A stretch of 64,000 nucleotides of DNA. Origin: Sphaerolaimus hirsutus (lineage: Eukaryota; Nematoda; Chromadorea; Monhysterida; Sphaerolaimidae). Shown here one piece after another: positions 1-10,308 of this stretch (position 1 is the stretch's first letter; every line of letters starts with the position of its first letter). The notes under the pieces were generated by a model, which saw nothing but the letters and a program-made list of their open reading frames with translations, did no database searches and was not told the DNA's origin. The stretch lies in the NCBI GenBank assembly GCA_964036195.1, contig OZ038459.1, positions 16,923,206 through 16,987,205 on the forward strand. Reading direction: 5' to 3'. Both the position numbers and the translations under genes were made by a program.

Positions 1-1790
1 CAATGTTGGTGAACAGGTGAGGCGCATCAAACGTGAAGGCCTGCCATTGTCCTTTCCATGTCATTTCAATTGGAGTCTCTGTGACATGCACCATTCCATG
101 TGCGGACTTCCACTGTCCATGTTCATTTCTGTACAGGTGCGGTGTGGTGTGGCTGCAATCCTCTTCTGGTGATTTCTCCACCAAGTCTCTGCTGCCTGGG
201 CTCTTGAACCACAAGGGCCCGTCTTTGTCCAATCTCATTGGTGTGTACTTGTAACATGTCTCTCCCACTTTTCCTGTCTGATAAATTATGTATGGCTGCA
301 CTTCCTTGCATTCCCAAAACATAATTGCTTCTCCAGCCCATTCTGCATGAACATCCTGTCTTCCCAGCATGGCTCGAATCCCCAGTGTTGGATCGATGCG
401 GAAAAGCTGAGTCAACATGTCCAGCTGGTTCTTGCGAAGTTGACATAGCTGATGCCATACAATCGCAAATTGTGCCTGAGTCATCTCTCTGACCACATGT
501 TGCAGGAACTGAAACTTGGAGTTTCTGTCGTCCAATCTGGCATACAATGTTCCACTGATTGTCGACTCTCTCGCCTCCACTATCTTTCCTGGCATTGCCC
601 ATTCCACAGGCACATCTTCTCTTCTGTCAAACTGGATGAATACACCTCCTTGATCGGTGTAGTATGTGTCTCTCGGAACACATTCTGAGCCAATTGGCCT
701 CTTTGTCTTGTTGCTGTGGGAGTATGCTGCTTGCAATTTTGACACAATAATTGTCTGGCCAGATATTTCTGATTTGAATCTGCCAATTCTCTCATATGCA
801 CATTGATGCTTGAAGTTCTCCGTATCCCACACTGTGATTCCATAATTGTGGTCTCTGCAATGTCCCATCATGGCTCTGCACTGGCTGAAATCTTGCAAGT
901 CGCTGATTACAGTCTTTCCATCGAGTGAAGCCACGGTTCCTTCTTCCATGTAGAAGTTACTGACGACATTTTCTTTGTCATGACAACACCATGAATATTC
1001 CACATTCAAGGTTTGATTGGTTGTCCACACTCTGGGTTCCATTTCCACCAACGGTGTTCCTCTGAACATCTTGTGAATTCTTGCATAGTTACAGGCTACC
1101 ACGCCAACTTGCTGGTATTTCTCAAAATTGCCTGTAATGCCTTTTGCTCCCCAGAAACTGGTGTGTGTGATGATTTCTTTGATTCTGATGTAGCATCTGT
1201 ATGCTTTCTCTTTCTGTGGAATCTGTCTCTGTGCGTAAAGTGTAACTTTCATTGCCTTGACAAAATTCCTTGGTGGGATATGGCATTGCACTTCTTCAGG
1301 AACTGTAAGCGCATGTCCATGCCTCCCACTGGTACAAATTTGGTACTTCTGGCTTTGTGAGCTGATCACTTGTTCCACAGGATGATCCTTGATTGCATCC
1401 TTGAATCTCTCATAAGTCTGCATTTCTCTGACAGATTTTGGTGGCCATTCTGAAGGCAAAGGCGGCAATCCATGATGCGCTGCCAATGATGGTGGCCTTA
1501 CTGTCGAGGTTTCTAGAACGTATGTTCTGGAAAATACTTCGCTGTAAGCCTTGCCGGCTTCTCTCAGCGTTGCTGACTCTGACATGCCTGTCAGCATCAA
1601 CACCATACACAGCATTCCAATCACCAGACTGCTGGTGGTTGCTGTGGCTTTCCCTGTTGCACTCCTCAGGACTCTATCTGATGCTGAGTTCCTCTGAGCA
1701 GGGTTTGGTACAGAGTCTTTGTTCGAACTCTGATTTCTGATATGTTTCTGGACAATTGCTGGGTCCAGTAAATCCACTTTGACTGTCACT
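1..1790 (-). other. Env region of the BEL/Pao element, partial
   Basis: This region follows the DUF5641-like domain in the same frame and is Cys-rich, as an ectodomain would be. Its identity as Env comes from alignment by eye to the plus-strand protein at 10309-13803, which ends in a membrane anchor. Shared anchors include VASLDGK, ECVP.D..Y.DQG..FIQF, and TLG.RA.LGRQ. I judge the two to be under half identical, so they are separate lineages. The anchor of this copy lies beyond the window edge. The Env superfamily (class I or II fusogen) was not assigned. Confidence 0.7.
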
Positions 1791-4700
1791 GCTGTCTCTG
1801 GGATATCCATTGTCTTTGAATTGATTTCCAGCGGATACAATTGATTGAGTGGTCTGCTGACCACATTTCTGTTGGCAGTTCTGACTTTTGCTGAGCGAAT
1901 CTGACCATCCTTGCTGGGCTCTAACTGCTCGATGCGACCCATCCTCCATGCACCTCTGGGCATGTTCTCTTCATAAATCAGCACAACTTCATTCACTTTG
2001 GGTTCTTGAGTCGCTGTCAATCTGCCATGTTTGTGCGTCACCTGAGTCCTTTCCCTCAAGCTCGGGATATACTCTTGATGCCACAAGTCCCAGAACTTAT
2101 CCAAAGTTTGCTGGGTTGTCTCCCAATATTTCTGCAGTTTCGCTGCGTTATCCATTCTGGGCACGAATTCTCCATCTTTGTCTGTGTCAAACTGTGGTGC
2201 TCCAATCTGACCTTCCCCTGTCAGGAAGTCTTTTGGCGTCAGCACTCTGAGGCTCTTCACATCACCATAGATGTAAGAGATTGGCCTGCTGTTGATCACT
2301 GCCTCAACTTCTGGCAGAAGTGTCAACAATTCTTGCAGGGTTAACATTCTGTGCCCCACAGCTGCCTTGAAATGTTTCTTGGTGATGCCCACCATTCTCT
2401 CATAGACTCCTCCCTGCCACGGTGCCATAGGAGTAGTCATGTTCCACTGGATTTGTTGCTGTGAGCAGTATGTCTGTACTGCTCCACTTTTGACCATTTC
2501 TGACCATTCCTTTCCAGTATTAATGACCTTGTCAGTGCTTGTGCTGAGTACTTTCTCTGTCAATTTGAATTGCGTCGCATTGTCTGAAATCACTGCCTCA
2601 GGCTTTCCACGCCTGGCGATGAATCTCCTGACTGCGTTCAGGAATTCCTGTGCTGTCATGTCCAGCACATTTTCCAGGTGAACTGCACGTGTCACCATAC
2701 ATGTGAACAAACAGATCCACATTTTCCTGTGATCTTTGTCCACTTTGTACCAAACTGGTCCCAAATAATCCAAGCCCGTGTACTGGAACGGTCTGGCTCT
2801 CTGAACTCTGGTTTCTGGTAAATCTGGCATTGGTGGAAGCTGGTACGGCTTCGCTCCCAATTTCTTACAGATTGGGCAGGTTCTCGTCATATTGTAAATC
2901 ACCCGTCTGCCCTGTGTAATCCAATATTTTTGTCTGATCGCTGCCAATGTGTGTTGCACTCCTGCGTGCATCAACTTCTCATGCTGGTCTCTGACGATCA
3001 GCTGAGTTACTGTAGCCGTTGCTGGCAACAGTATGAGTGGCACTGTGACCTCCTGTGGGTCTGTATGCTCCATTCTGCCGTGGCACTTCAGGATTCCATC
3101 CTGATGCATTTGCACATTGAGCCATTTGATCAACTGCTGGTCTGCAGCTGTTTTCTTGCCATTCTGGCTGCCTTTGCTGTGGCTTGTTGCCAAAATCTCT
3201 GCCACTCCTTTGTAATGATTCTGTTGCGTCACTTTGATCCAATATCTTAACGCAATCTCTCTCTCTTCAATACTGATAATTCCCTGTGGTTTCATTGTAC
3301 CACAGATACTTTCCATGATTTCTGACAGTCCATTCTGACTGTCATCTCTGTTGCGCTTTTTGTGCATCTGTCGCACAAATCTCATCACGTATACTGTTGC
3401 ATCCAGTAACTTTGTCAGTGATGAGAATCTCTGAATCTCAATTCCCAATGGGTTGCTTTGCTTGCTTTCATCAGCTTGCACATTACTGGCATCTGGGTCA
3501 CTGACCACTTGCTGTGTGGCGCCCAGGTAAATTGGACTGGCCCTTGGGAACTTGAGCTCTTCTTTCTTGATTTCTGCCATTACTTCTGGCGTAACTGGCT
3601 CCACTTTCGGCTCTGGCCACTCTCCAGTCATTAGCCATTCTGGCCCCTTCCACCACAGGTTACTGCCTTCCAACTCTGACATATTCATGCCTCTTGTGGC
3701 CATGTCAGCTGGGTTCTCCAGTCCTGCGATGTGTCTGATGTGCATGTTCTCTGTCTCACTCTGAATTTTCCTGATTTCATCCAATCTGTTCTTGACAAAA
3801 CATGCCAGTGGCTTCGCTGTTGTTAGCCACTTCAGACAACAGGTTGAATCTGACCATACAACTGTTTGACTGAATTTGACGTCCTTGAGCTCTTTGTGAA
3901 TAAATTTCGACATTCTGCTGCCGATCAACATTGCTAACAATTCCAGCCGTGGAATTGTCACTTCTGGTTTCTTTGGAGCTAGTCTCAATCTGGAGTACAG
4001 CAGGCTTGATGTGCCGCTGTCATTTTCTGTTTTCTGGCATATGTATGCCGCTGCGCTGTATGCCATTGCTGAGGCATCAACGAAAATGTGCAGTTGTGCA
4101 TCTGCACCATTCTGATAATTCAAATTTCTGTTGAACTTGATCTGTCCAACCTTGAGCAATTCTGTCTCCAATTGCTGCCAAATTGCTGTCTGTTCCTCAG
4201 ACAGGGGGGTATCCCACTCTTTGGCACTTGGTCCTGAATGCCATAACGTCTGCAAAAATCTCTTTGCTGGCAGTAGGACAGGACTAACGAGTCCCATTGG
4301 ATCAAAACATCCCGCAGTCACCTTTGCAACTGTCCTTTTCGTGGGAAGTTTGATTTTCTGGTCAGTTTCTGATAATTGTGATTGCTGAACTGTCTTTGGC
4401 GTTTTCAGCCACATCTGGTCGCTCTCTGTGTCCCATTTCATTCCTAGGACTGTTGTGACAATTTCCTTGGCCACATCTGACTCTGCCAATTGCCAAGTAA
4501 AATTCTTATTGTTGCTGTTCCATTCTCTCAGATTCATCTGTGCCTCTGTGAACAGTACTTTGGATTCCTGGTACAATTCGACTGCTTTCTGCTCTGTGTC
4601 CACACTGAGGATCAAATTATCCACATACAGATTTTCATCGATCAACTTTGCATTCTCTGTACCAGCTTGATTCAGGTGGTATCTGACTGTCAGCGCCAGC

Positions 4701-7700
4701 AGCGCTGGACTGCAGATTATACCAAATGGTACTCTGGCAAATCTGTAAATCTGAATGTTGTCCTCCATAGATGGTTTCGTGGGATCCTTGTACCACAGAA
4801 ATCTTGTCACATCTCTGTCACTATCCTGCAGACTAATCTGCAGAAACGCTTTCTCTATGTCTGCGACCAGTGCAATTCCATGCAATCGGAATCGCATCAG
4901 CATCCCTACCAGCTGTGGTAGTATGACTGGACCGCGGTACATGCACTCATTCAGGCTTGGCATGCCTGGCGGTTTCGCTGAGGCATCATATACCTCTCTG
5001 ACCTTTGTGGTAGTTTTCTCTGGCGTTATCACTGGTTGATGAGGCAATATATGGAACTTTCTGCCATCCATAATATCCTCTTGAACCTTTTCAATCACTC
5101 CTTGCTCCTCTTGTGCTTTCATGATTGCCTGAATTTTCTCCAGTAATTCTGGGTCTCTCTTGAGTCTGTTGGTGAGGTATCTGAACCTCTTGAACGCCAT
5201 TGCTTTATTATCTGGGAGTTCATGCAAATTCGGTTTGTACATGAACTTTACAGAGTACCGTCCATCTGGGTTTCTCTGTACACTCTCATTGAATTGCTTG
5301 ATAGCCTCATCGTCCTCGACAAGGTCTGGCTGGTCCATTATGCCAATGGTGTCCAGTCTGTCCATGTCTTTGACATTTGGTACAGGAGCAATTGACAACG
5401 GTGCTTCCTCGTACCACTTTTCTCTCTGAATTTGATGCACAATTGTGTTGACCACCACCGGATATGCGCCATCCGTGGTCCATTGATTTCTGTTGCTTGT
5501 CAGCTGCCCACCTCCCATCAGCAATCCCAATTCTGATGGAATGACATACAATCCTGACGGAAGTCTGGTGGTGCTGGTGTTTCTGGACATCAAGTCCCAG
5601 AAATAATTCAAGCCCACTATAATGTCTGGCTTGAACTTGCACTCTGTCCCTTTTTCCTTGGGAATTCTGTCTGCAAAGTAACTCTCATCCGGGAAGTACT
5701 TCTGCAGGTACTTTTCGTCCTGTTCTGATACAGGCACTTTGACTTGTTCTGTGGTCAACGTCGGGACCACATCTGCCACCATTTCCACTTTCTGGCCATT
5801 TCTGAGCCGCATTCTGAATTCCACTTGCTGTACTACTTTATAGTGCGGCTTTTCATTTCCGAATGTGTACACCTGGATGTGGTGTTCACCTGTACTCTTC
5901 AAGTTGAGTTTCCTGGCCACTTTCTCTGACATGTACGTTCCCTGGGATCCTGTATCCAGGAATGCTTGGATTTGTAGTGGTGGCTGTTCAGGCTCCATCT
6001 CTGTATCCATTTCTGAAGCCTCAATCACGGTTCTGACTGTCATTAACATTGACATATTTCTGTTTACTGACAGGTTCACTGACGTATTCTGTTGCTTTGT
6101 ATTTGGTTCTGTAACCACTGTGCTGGATATGGTTTCTGTCTCTACCATTTCTGGTCCAGCTTCTTCCACAGTGACACAATTCACTGTAGCCTTTCTCTGT
6201 TGGCTCTGTGCTGGTCGACCGGCTGTCGGCACAGACTTTCTGCCATTGTTTGCTGATTGCTGGCCATTCTGTTGACCATTTGCTTTGAATGCTGGAATTT
6301 GCCGTCCAGCGTTTCCATTGCTATTGTCTCCAAATTTCTCTGGGCACACTGCAGTGTGGTGCCTATTGGATTTGCAATAGAAACAATTTCTCGTAAATTG
6401 ACATTGATTCATGTAATGCCCTTTCTGCAGGCATCTCAGGCATCGCTCTGCCTTTGACAAATTCACTCTCCTTTCTCTGGCAGTTTTGAACTTTGGACAC
6501 TTATCATTAAAGTGCAATTGCTGTGTGTCATTGCAGAACACACACGGCCTCCCAGGATTCATAAATCCAGCCTGTGGTGCACTCTGACCATTCTGGATCA
6601 CAGACATGCTCCCTGTGCTGGTCCTTGGGTTCTCTGGCCCTCTGAATCGGTTCCCATTGCCTTGAAACCGATTATTGAATTGCTGTGCGCGGGGATTATT
6701 CCCAAACCCTTGGCGCGATTGCTGAACTGGTGCCTCAGTTTGCTGTGCGTGCTGTACAGCCTCACTGAGCGCTAGCTGCTGGCCAAACAGCTTTCTGAAT
6801 TTTTCCACCGTCAAGGCTTCCTCAGTTCCCTGTTCCTTCTGGATTTCTCTGAGAACCTCGGGTGGCACTTTCTGTTGCAGCTGGCTCAACAGCATTGGAT
6901 GTTCCACTGATTTACCCAGTGACTCCAACTGCTGGAGCAGCCTTTCAATTGCATCAAACAAAATTCTCATATCCTGACAGGTATTCCTGGCCTGTCGCAG
7001 CTTCATGATATTATTCATCAGCGTGTTTCTGACCACAACTGGCTGGTCATATCTCTTTTTGAGCATTGCAATTGCGGGTGCATAATTTTCTGCGGTCACA
7101 CTCAATCCACTGATCATGCCAAATGCTGAGCCTTTCAGCAAGCTCCTCAAGTATGAGAACTTGGAAATGTCCTCCAAATCTGTCCGATTGTGAATGTGGG
7201 ATTCGAACATTTGCCACCATGATCGAAATTTGACAATTTCCCCAGTAAACTGTTCAACTTCCAGTTTCTGCAATTTGACACTCTTTGCTGTGGTTGCATT
7301 GGTTGAACTGGCTCCCGGAGCAGCTCCCTGAGCTGTCAGAGCCATCTGTGCAGCCATCTGCTGTATGAATGCTGTATTGACTTCATACATGGTATTTCCG
7401 CTCTGTTGCTGGATCATGTCTTGCAACTCTTCGATGTACACATTCATGGCTACAACTTTCTGTGTCACCAAGTCTGACATATTTGCATATTCCTCATATG
7501 AGTCTTGGTATATCTTCTGTTCTTGTTCCATCTGGTCGGGCTCGTCAATGTCCTTGACGATATCCCTCCATGCGTCAAATTGAGTTTTCACTGCATTCAT
7601 TGCACTTTCCAATTTTGCACCCTCCTGTTTGACAGATGCAATCACTCTTCTCATCTCTGTTCTCTTATCATCCTTTGATGCTTCCGCAAATAGTTCCAGG

Positions 7701-7792
7701 TCATATTTGGCAAATTCTCTTGCCAATCTACTTTCTACCCTGTGCTTTGCTGGCCCCAGGGTCTTTCTGATGTGACCTGTTGGCGAAACCAT
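1..7792 (-). CDS. BEL/Pao Gag-Pol-Env polyprotein, partial at left edge
   Basis: One reading frame of about 2597 codons runs from an ATG at 7792 to the window edge. Parts, in rough residues: Gag with a DUF1759-like domain about 170-340; two zinc knuckles about 450-485; aspartic protease with a DTGS motif about 610; reverse transcriptase about 900-1130 with its catalytic box near 1056; RNase H region; integrase zinc-binding segment near 1620-1640; integrase catalytic core about 1670-1800; DUF5641-like domain about 1930-1995; then Env from about 2000. The same frame was found at five landmarks spread from 930 to 6440, and Pol passes into Env without a frame change. A hydrophobic segment near residues 2047-2070 may act as an internal signal for Env. 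The start is the only ATG that leads into a Gag-like N-terminus. Confidence 0.82.
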   Translation of the reverse strand, partial: MVSPTGHIRKTLGPAKHRVESRLAREFAKYDLELFAEASKDDKRTEMRRVIASVKQEGAKLESAMNAVKTQFDAWRDIVKDIDEPDQMEQEQKIYQDSYEEYANMSDLVTQKVVAMNVYIEELQDMIQQQSGNTMYEVNTAFIQQMAAQMALTAQGAAPGASSTNATTAKSVKLQKLEVEQFTGEIVKFRSWWQMFESHIHNRTDLEDISKFSYLRSLLKGSAFGMISGLSVTAENYAPAIAMLKKRYDQPVVVRNTLMNNIMKLRQARNTCQDMRILFDAIERLLQQLESLGKSVEHPMLLSQLQQKVPPEVLREIQKEQGTEEALTVEKFRKLFGQQLALSEAVQHAQQTEAPVQQSRQGFGNNPRAQQFNNRFQGNGNRFRGPENPRTSTGSMSVIQNGQSAPQAGFMNPGRPCVFCNDTQQLHFNDKCPKFKTARERRVNLSKAERCLRCLQKGHYMNQCQFTRNCFYCKSNRHHTAVCPEKFGDNSNGNAGRQIPAFKANGQQNGQQSANNGRKSVPTAGRPAQSQQRKATVNCVTVEEAGPEMVETETISSTVVTEPNTKQQNTSVNLSVNRNMSMLMTVRTVIEASEMDTEMEPEQPPLQIQAFLDTGSQGTYMSEKVARKLNLKSTGEHHIQVYTFGNEKPHYKVVQQVEFRMRLRNGQKVEMVADVVPTLTTEQVKVPVSEQDEKYLQKYFPDESYFADRIPKEKGTECKFKPDIIVGLNYFWDLMSRNTSTTRLPSGLYVIPSELGLLMGGGQLTSNRNQWTTDGAYPVVVNTIVHQIQREKWYEEAPLSIAPVPNVKDMDRLDTIGIMDQPDLVEDDEAIKQFNESVQRNPDGRYSVKFMYKPNLHELPDNKAMAFKRFRYLTNRLKRDPELLEKIQAIMKAQEEQGVIEKVQEDIMDGRKFHILPHQPVITPEKTTTKVREVYDASAKPPGMPSLNECMYRGPVILPQLVGMLMRFRLHGIALVADIEKAFLQISLQDSDRDVTRFLWYKDPTKPSMEDNIQIYRFARVPFGIICSPALLALTVRYHLNQAGTENAKLIDENLYVDNLILSVDTEQKAVELYQESKVLFTEAQMNLREWNSNNKNFTWQLAESDVAKEIVTTVLGMKWDTESDQMWLKTPKTVQQSQLSETDQKIKLPTKRTVAKVTAGCFDPMGLVSPVLLPAKRFLQTLWHSGPSAKEWDTPLSEEQTAIWQQLETELLKVGQIKFNRNLNYQNGADAQLHIFVDASAMAYSAAAYICQKTENDSGTSSLLYSRLRLAPKKPEVTIPRLELLAMLIGSRMSKFIHKELKDVKFSQTVVWSDSTCCLKWLTTAKPLACFVKNRLDEIRKIQSETENMHIRHIAGLENPADMATRGMNMSELEGSNLWWKGPEWLMTGEWPEPKVEPVTPEVMAEIKKEELKFPRASPIYLGATQQVVSDPDASNVQADESKQSNPLGIEIQRFSSLTKLLDATVYVMRFVRQMHKKRNRDDSQNGLSEIMESICGTMKPQGIISIEEREIALRYWIKVTQQNHYKGVAEILATSHSKGSQNGKKTAADQQLIKWLNVQMHQDGILKCHGRMEHTDPQEVTVPLILLPATATVTQLIVRDQHEKLMHAGVQHTLAAIRQKYWITQGRRVIYNMTRTCPICKKLGAKPYQLPPMPDLPETRVQRARPFQYTGLDYLGPVWYKVDKDHRKMWICLFTCMVTRAVHLENVLDMTAQEFLNAVRRFIARRGKPEAVISDNATQFKLTEKVLSTSTDKVINTGKEWSEMVKSGAVQTYCSQQQIQWNMTTPMAPWQGGVYERMVGITKKHFKAAVGHRMLTLQELLTLLPEVEAVINSRPISYIYGDVKSLRVLTPKDFLTGEGQIGAPQFDTDKDGEFVPRMDNAAKLQKYWETTQQTLDKFWDLWHQEYIPSLRERTQVTHKHGRLTATQEPKVNEVVLIYEENMPRGAWRMGRIEQLEPSKDGQIRSAKVRTANRNVVSRPLNQLYPLEINSKTMDIPETAVTVKVDLLDPAIVQKHIRNQSSNKDSVPNPAQRNSASDRVLRSATGKATATTSSLVIGMLCMVLMLTGMSESATLREAGKAYSEVFSRTYVLETSTVRPPSLAAHHGLPPLPSEWPPKSVREMQTYERFKDAIKDHPVEQVISSQSQKYQICTSGRHGHALTVPEEVQCHIPPRNFVKAMKVTLYAQRQIPQKEKAYRCYIRIKEIITHTSFWGAKGITGNFEKYQQVGVVACNYARIHKMFRGTPLVEMEPRVWTTNQTLNVEYSWCCHDKENVVSNFYMEEGTVASLDGKTVISDLQDFSQCRAMMGHCRDHNYGITVWDTENFKHQCAYERIGRFKSEISGQTIIVSKLQAAYSHSNKTKRPIGSECVPRDTYYTDQGGVFIQFDRREDVPVEWAMPGKIVEARESTISGTLYARLDDRNSKFQFLQHVVREMTQAQFAIVWHQLCQLRKNQLDMLTQLFRIDPTLGIRAMLGRQDVHAEWAGEAIMFWECKEVQPYIIYQTGKVGETCYKYTPMRLDKDGPLWFKSPGSRDLVEKSPEEDCSHTTPHLYRNEHGQWKSAHGMVHVTETPIEMTWKGQWQAFTFDAPHLFTNI
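1800..2990 (-). other. Integrase and DUF5641-like C-terminal domain of the BEL/Pao element
   Basis: A zinc-binding segment (HAGVQHTLAAIRQKYWI, then CPIC) lies at about 2860-2980. The catalytic core follows, with FQYTGLDYLGP near 2770, ISDNATQF near 2580 and WQGGVYERMVG near 2410, which carry the D, D and E of the DDE triad. The C-terminal domain at about 1800-2010 has the PRGAWRMGRI pattern of DUF5641, diagnostic of BEL/Pao Pol. Confidence 0.82.
3250..5150 (-). other. Reverse transcriptase and RNase H region of the BEL/Pao element
   Basis: The palm-domain stretch VADIEKAFLQI (about 4840-4880) and the catalytic box near 4620-4640, with FGIICSPALLA between them, are the standard BEL/Pao reverse transcriptase signature. 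The stretch downstream to about 3250 corresponds to the RNase H region that BEL/Pao proteins carry (Peptidase_A17 type in domain databases). Boundaries are approximate. Confidence 0.82.
5640..6000 (-). other. Aspartic protease region of the BEL/Pao element
   Basis: The motif FLDTGSQ at about 5945-5965 is the catalytic loop of a retroelement aspartic protease (DUF1758 type). It sits between the zinc knuckles and the reverse transcriptase, the usual BEL order. The enzyme would cut the polyprotein. Confidence 0.75.
6200..7792 (-). other. Gag region of the BEL/Pao element
   Basis: The N-terminal 150 residues are charged and helix-rich, as in BEL Gag. A segment around 6790-7270 matches the DUF1759 pattern, with a lead-in like LEVEQFTGEI, paired Trp residues, and a later SYLRSLLKGSA stretch. 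Two CCHC-like knuckles follow at about 6310-6440 (CLRC..GHY..C and CFYC..HH..VC). A Gln-, Asn- and Arg-rich linker precedes the knuckles. Confidence 0.82.
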
Positions 7793-9200
7793 TTTTGCTG
7801 ATGAATTTTCCTTCACTGTTTCTCTTTATAGTGCGTCGCCTGTGACGCTTGGGACGCTTCTCTGCGTCTTTCTGTGCAGTGCTCTGTGCACTACGGATTT
7901 GTTGTGCCACGCACAATACCAATGCAGTCCTACAGGCCCCTGACGTGTTCTCACGTGTTGACCTTTACTGCACTGGCACCAGGTGTGTTCCTAAAGCCCC
8001 TGACGTGATTGTTTACACGCGTTGACTTCAACACACCGGTCAAATCCACCTGGACAATAAACAATTTATTTGCCCAGCAGTGTGCGCCCAAAGAGGGTCC
8101 GTACACACTCTTTCTGAGCGCTCTGGCGCTCTTTCTGGCACACCTGTGTGCCTTGTGACCACGCCGGCCACTTGCTTTCCTGAGCGGCTCCTGTGCCGCT
8201 GTGCGCAGTGCTGCGCTTGCCGTGTCGCCTGTGACACGTTTCTGTGCACTCTGGTGCACTTTCTGATTCTGGGCAGTGTTTCTTTTCACTGCTCTGCAAT
8301 TGCGCCTGTGCAATGCAGAATTCTGGCACTTTTGTGCTGTCTGATCTGATGGTACCGAGCAGGTACAGCGTGTATATTTGATGGGAGCTCCGCAAAGCCC
8401 CTACACGCTACCAAGTATCCTAATACTTGGTTTTCAAATCCACTCTCTGTCAGCTACAGCCCTCTGTCAGCTACAGCCCTTTGTACACTGATACCCCTAC
8501 TTTTGCACTTCCGAGGTATGAGTCCACTCTTACCCAGTGGAGCGAGGGACCTCCGCGAATGCCCAAAAAACAGCCCTTTGACTAGCGTGGCTCTGTGGTG
8601 ATCCTGTCTCCGTCAGGTCACCCTCCCTTGGCATAGGAAGGACGTGCGAGCGGTCACTGGCGTCCAGATGTCCAGGAACGTCCAGCGTAAGTTTGACCAC
8701 CGTCCGACAATGACTCCTTGTCAAATGCCGGTGCCGCCCAGTGTCTAGCACCTTGCTAGAACACTGGTGAAAGCTGCCTGAAATCCTGACAGGCTTGTCA
8801 GAACTCCAGTGTCCTCCGCGCGTGAGCGTAGAACCGCTCCCAGGATGTAGACAGGAGTGCCGTGACTTTGGCACAGTGCTGTCTGCAAATCAACAGCCAA
8901 CGCTCAGCCAAGGCCAATTGATGTTCAGCAGGACTTTTGAAGTTCTGCCAACTGTCGCACAATGTCCGTTCCGGCTTGGTGATAGCACAATGTCATGCAA
9001 TCACCCTGCTCGCTGCGCCATGTGATGAAGCCACCGAAGTCAGCGTCTTCTACCACCGAATCCGGCTACTTCAAGACCGTAGTGAGAAACGGCCTTTAGA
9101 GTGGTTGATTTCCCGTTGTAGCCGAACGTCCACTTGTCGACAGCCAAGTTGAGTTTATTTCGTAGTTGCGTGTTGAAAAGGGGGTTCGAATTGTTTCAGG
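7793..9200 (-). other. Leader and candidate 5' LTR of the BEL/Pao element
   Basis: This stretch lies immediately upstream of the Gag start and is richer in G and C than the flank beyond 9300. It has no credible coding frame of its own. By position it should hold the untranslated leader, primer-binding site and 5' LTR. I could not fix the LTR ends or the primer site by eye because the partner LTR is outside the window. Confidence 0.5.
8411..8479. repeat. Small hairpin and 17-bp direct repeat in the BEL/Pao leader/LTR
   Basis: Positions 8411-8430 form a perfect 8-bp stem with a 4-base loop (CCAAGTAT, CCTA, ATACTTGG). Next to it, 8446-8462 is repeated exactly at 8463-8479 (TCTGTCAGCTACAGCCC). 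Such motifs occur in LTR and leader regions, but no function can be assigned. Confidence 0.6.
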
Positions 9201-10308
9201 TACTTTATTTCGATCAGATACAGCGTGTTACAAAAGCGCAAAGCCTAGCGAGCTTCCTAGTCGAAGTTTCTATCGCTAGCTTATTTTCGTTCAGTAGCTT
9301 GGGGTCCGCAGACTGAAGTAAAAACTCTCAAAGTAGCTAAGACACGGAAATCACGTATAGAAAAACAGCTACAGTAATTTCCTAATACAAATGCACAAAT
9401 AAGACATGAATGCAACAAATAAACACATCTAGCCGAAACAGTTGCCTTATACCGCGCGTGCATACATTCAAACAATTATGGTAAAGAAATACCAAGTACA
9501 AATTGGGCTAATAGAAAAACTATTAATCTTGAGAGGCGCGAAGTCGGCAAACTCGGCCGATTTACTAATTTGCTTCAATTTGTCAGAAAACATTGACGCA
9601 CATTGGAACTAATAAAATAGGGTTTGAAAACTGTAAATAGTAGTGTAAATGTTCCTAATAACGTAAATAGAATAAGGTATATTCAACATGATAATAATAA
9701 TCACTTCCTGGAAACGTATGTTGAATAATCTAGCAAATTGGGACTTATTTGAGGTAAATGGGTATTGTAATTGAGCAGAATCTATAATATATTCAATTGA
9801 GCGGAGTATTATAATTTTTAAGTAAATATAAATAGTTGTGAGCAGGGTTATAACAAATATGCCTAAGCGAAGGGCTTTGTACAGTAAATGCTAGCTGCAT
9901 ACAGGGCATTATTTCTCCATTAGGACGCTGGCCTAGATAATTACGCAGCACGTAAATATTTACAAGATTTGACTTTTGTAAACTGCAAGTAAACTATGCA
10001 AATGTATATATAATCATGATCAGAAAATTACGGCGAGTTGAATGAGCCTAATTTTATATTAATACACCTAATAACAACTTATTTGACCTTTTAACCTAAA
10101 CATTCCACATAAACCTATCAATAACTTATAAAACACTTTCCTAATTGAATATTCTCCGTGGATACGTAATAAGTGTAGGAAATACATTTTGCGTGGTAAA
10201 TAATTATAGTGCATAAAATGTGAAATAGTGCAAATAGATAAATGTGCAAATATAAACCTAATTATCACTTCTCTGTATTTCTTTATCCATCCATTTTGCT
10301 ACGGTCAG
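9201..10308. other. AT-rich non-coding stretch upstream of the plus-strand Env frame
   Basis: No coding frame or recognised repeat is seen here. It is AT-rich, with many short poly-A and poly-T tracts. The last 50 bases look like the end of an intron: a CTAAT branch-like motif near 10256, a pyrimidine-rich tract, then CAG at 10306-10308. The hydrophobic peptide that can be read from this tract is therefore unlikely to be a real signal peptide. Confidence 0.5.
9996..10013 (+). promoter_or_regulatory. Octamer next to a TATA-like box
   Basis: ATGCAAAT (9996-10003) is directly followed by TATATATAA (10005-10013), about 295 bases before the open Env frame. The octamer plus TATA spacing resembles an animal core promoter. 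The background is AT-rich, so a chance match is possible. Confidence 0.3.

Larger units (their letters stand above)
1..9200 (-). mobile_element. BEL/Pao LTR retroelement with Env, cut by the window edge
   Basis: This is an LTR retroelement of the BEL/Pao group in reverse orientation. The order is leader and probable 5' LTR (right), Gag, protease, reverse transcriptase, RNase H, integrase, integrase C-terminal domain and Env (left). The left LTR and the end of Env lie outside the window. Family membership rests on the DUF1759-type Gag, the paired zinc knuckles, the BEL-type RT and integrase, and the DUF5641-type domain after integrase. It looks whole over the part seen: no interruption of the frame was recognised. 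That suggests a fairly young copy, but the two LTRs cannot be compared here, so age is an inference. The right boundary is approximate. Confidence 0.85.

Noticed and set aside
123-2344. Several 80-160-codon open frames on both strands
   Set aside because: They are other-frame shadows of the BEL/Pao Env and integrase.
10228-10308. Signal-peptide-like N-terminus of the plus-strand Env frame
   Set aside because: It begins at GTG with no ATG in frame, and the hydrophobic residues are the translation of a pyrimidine tract that ends in CAG. An intron end explains it better.
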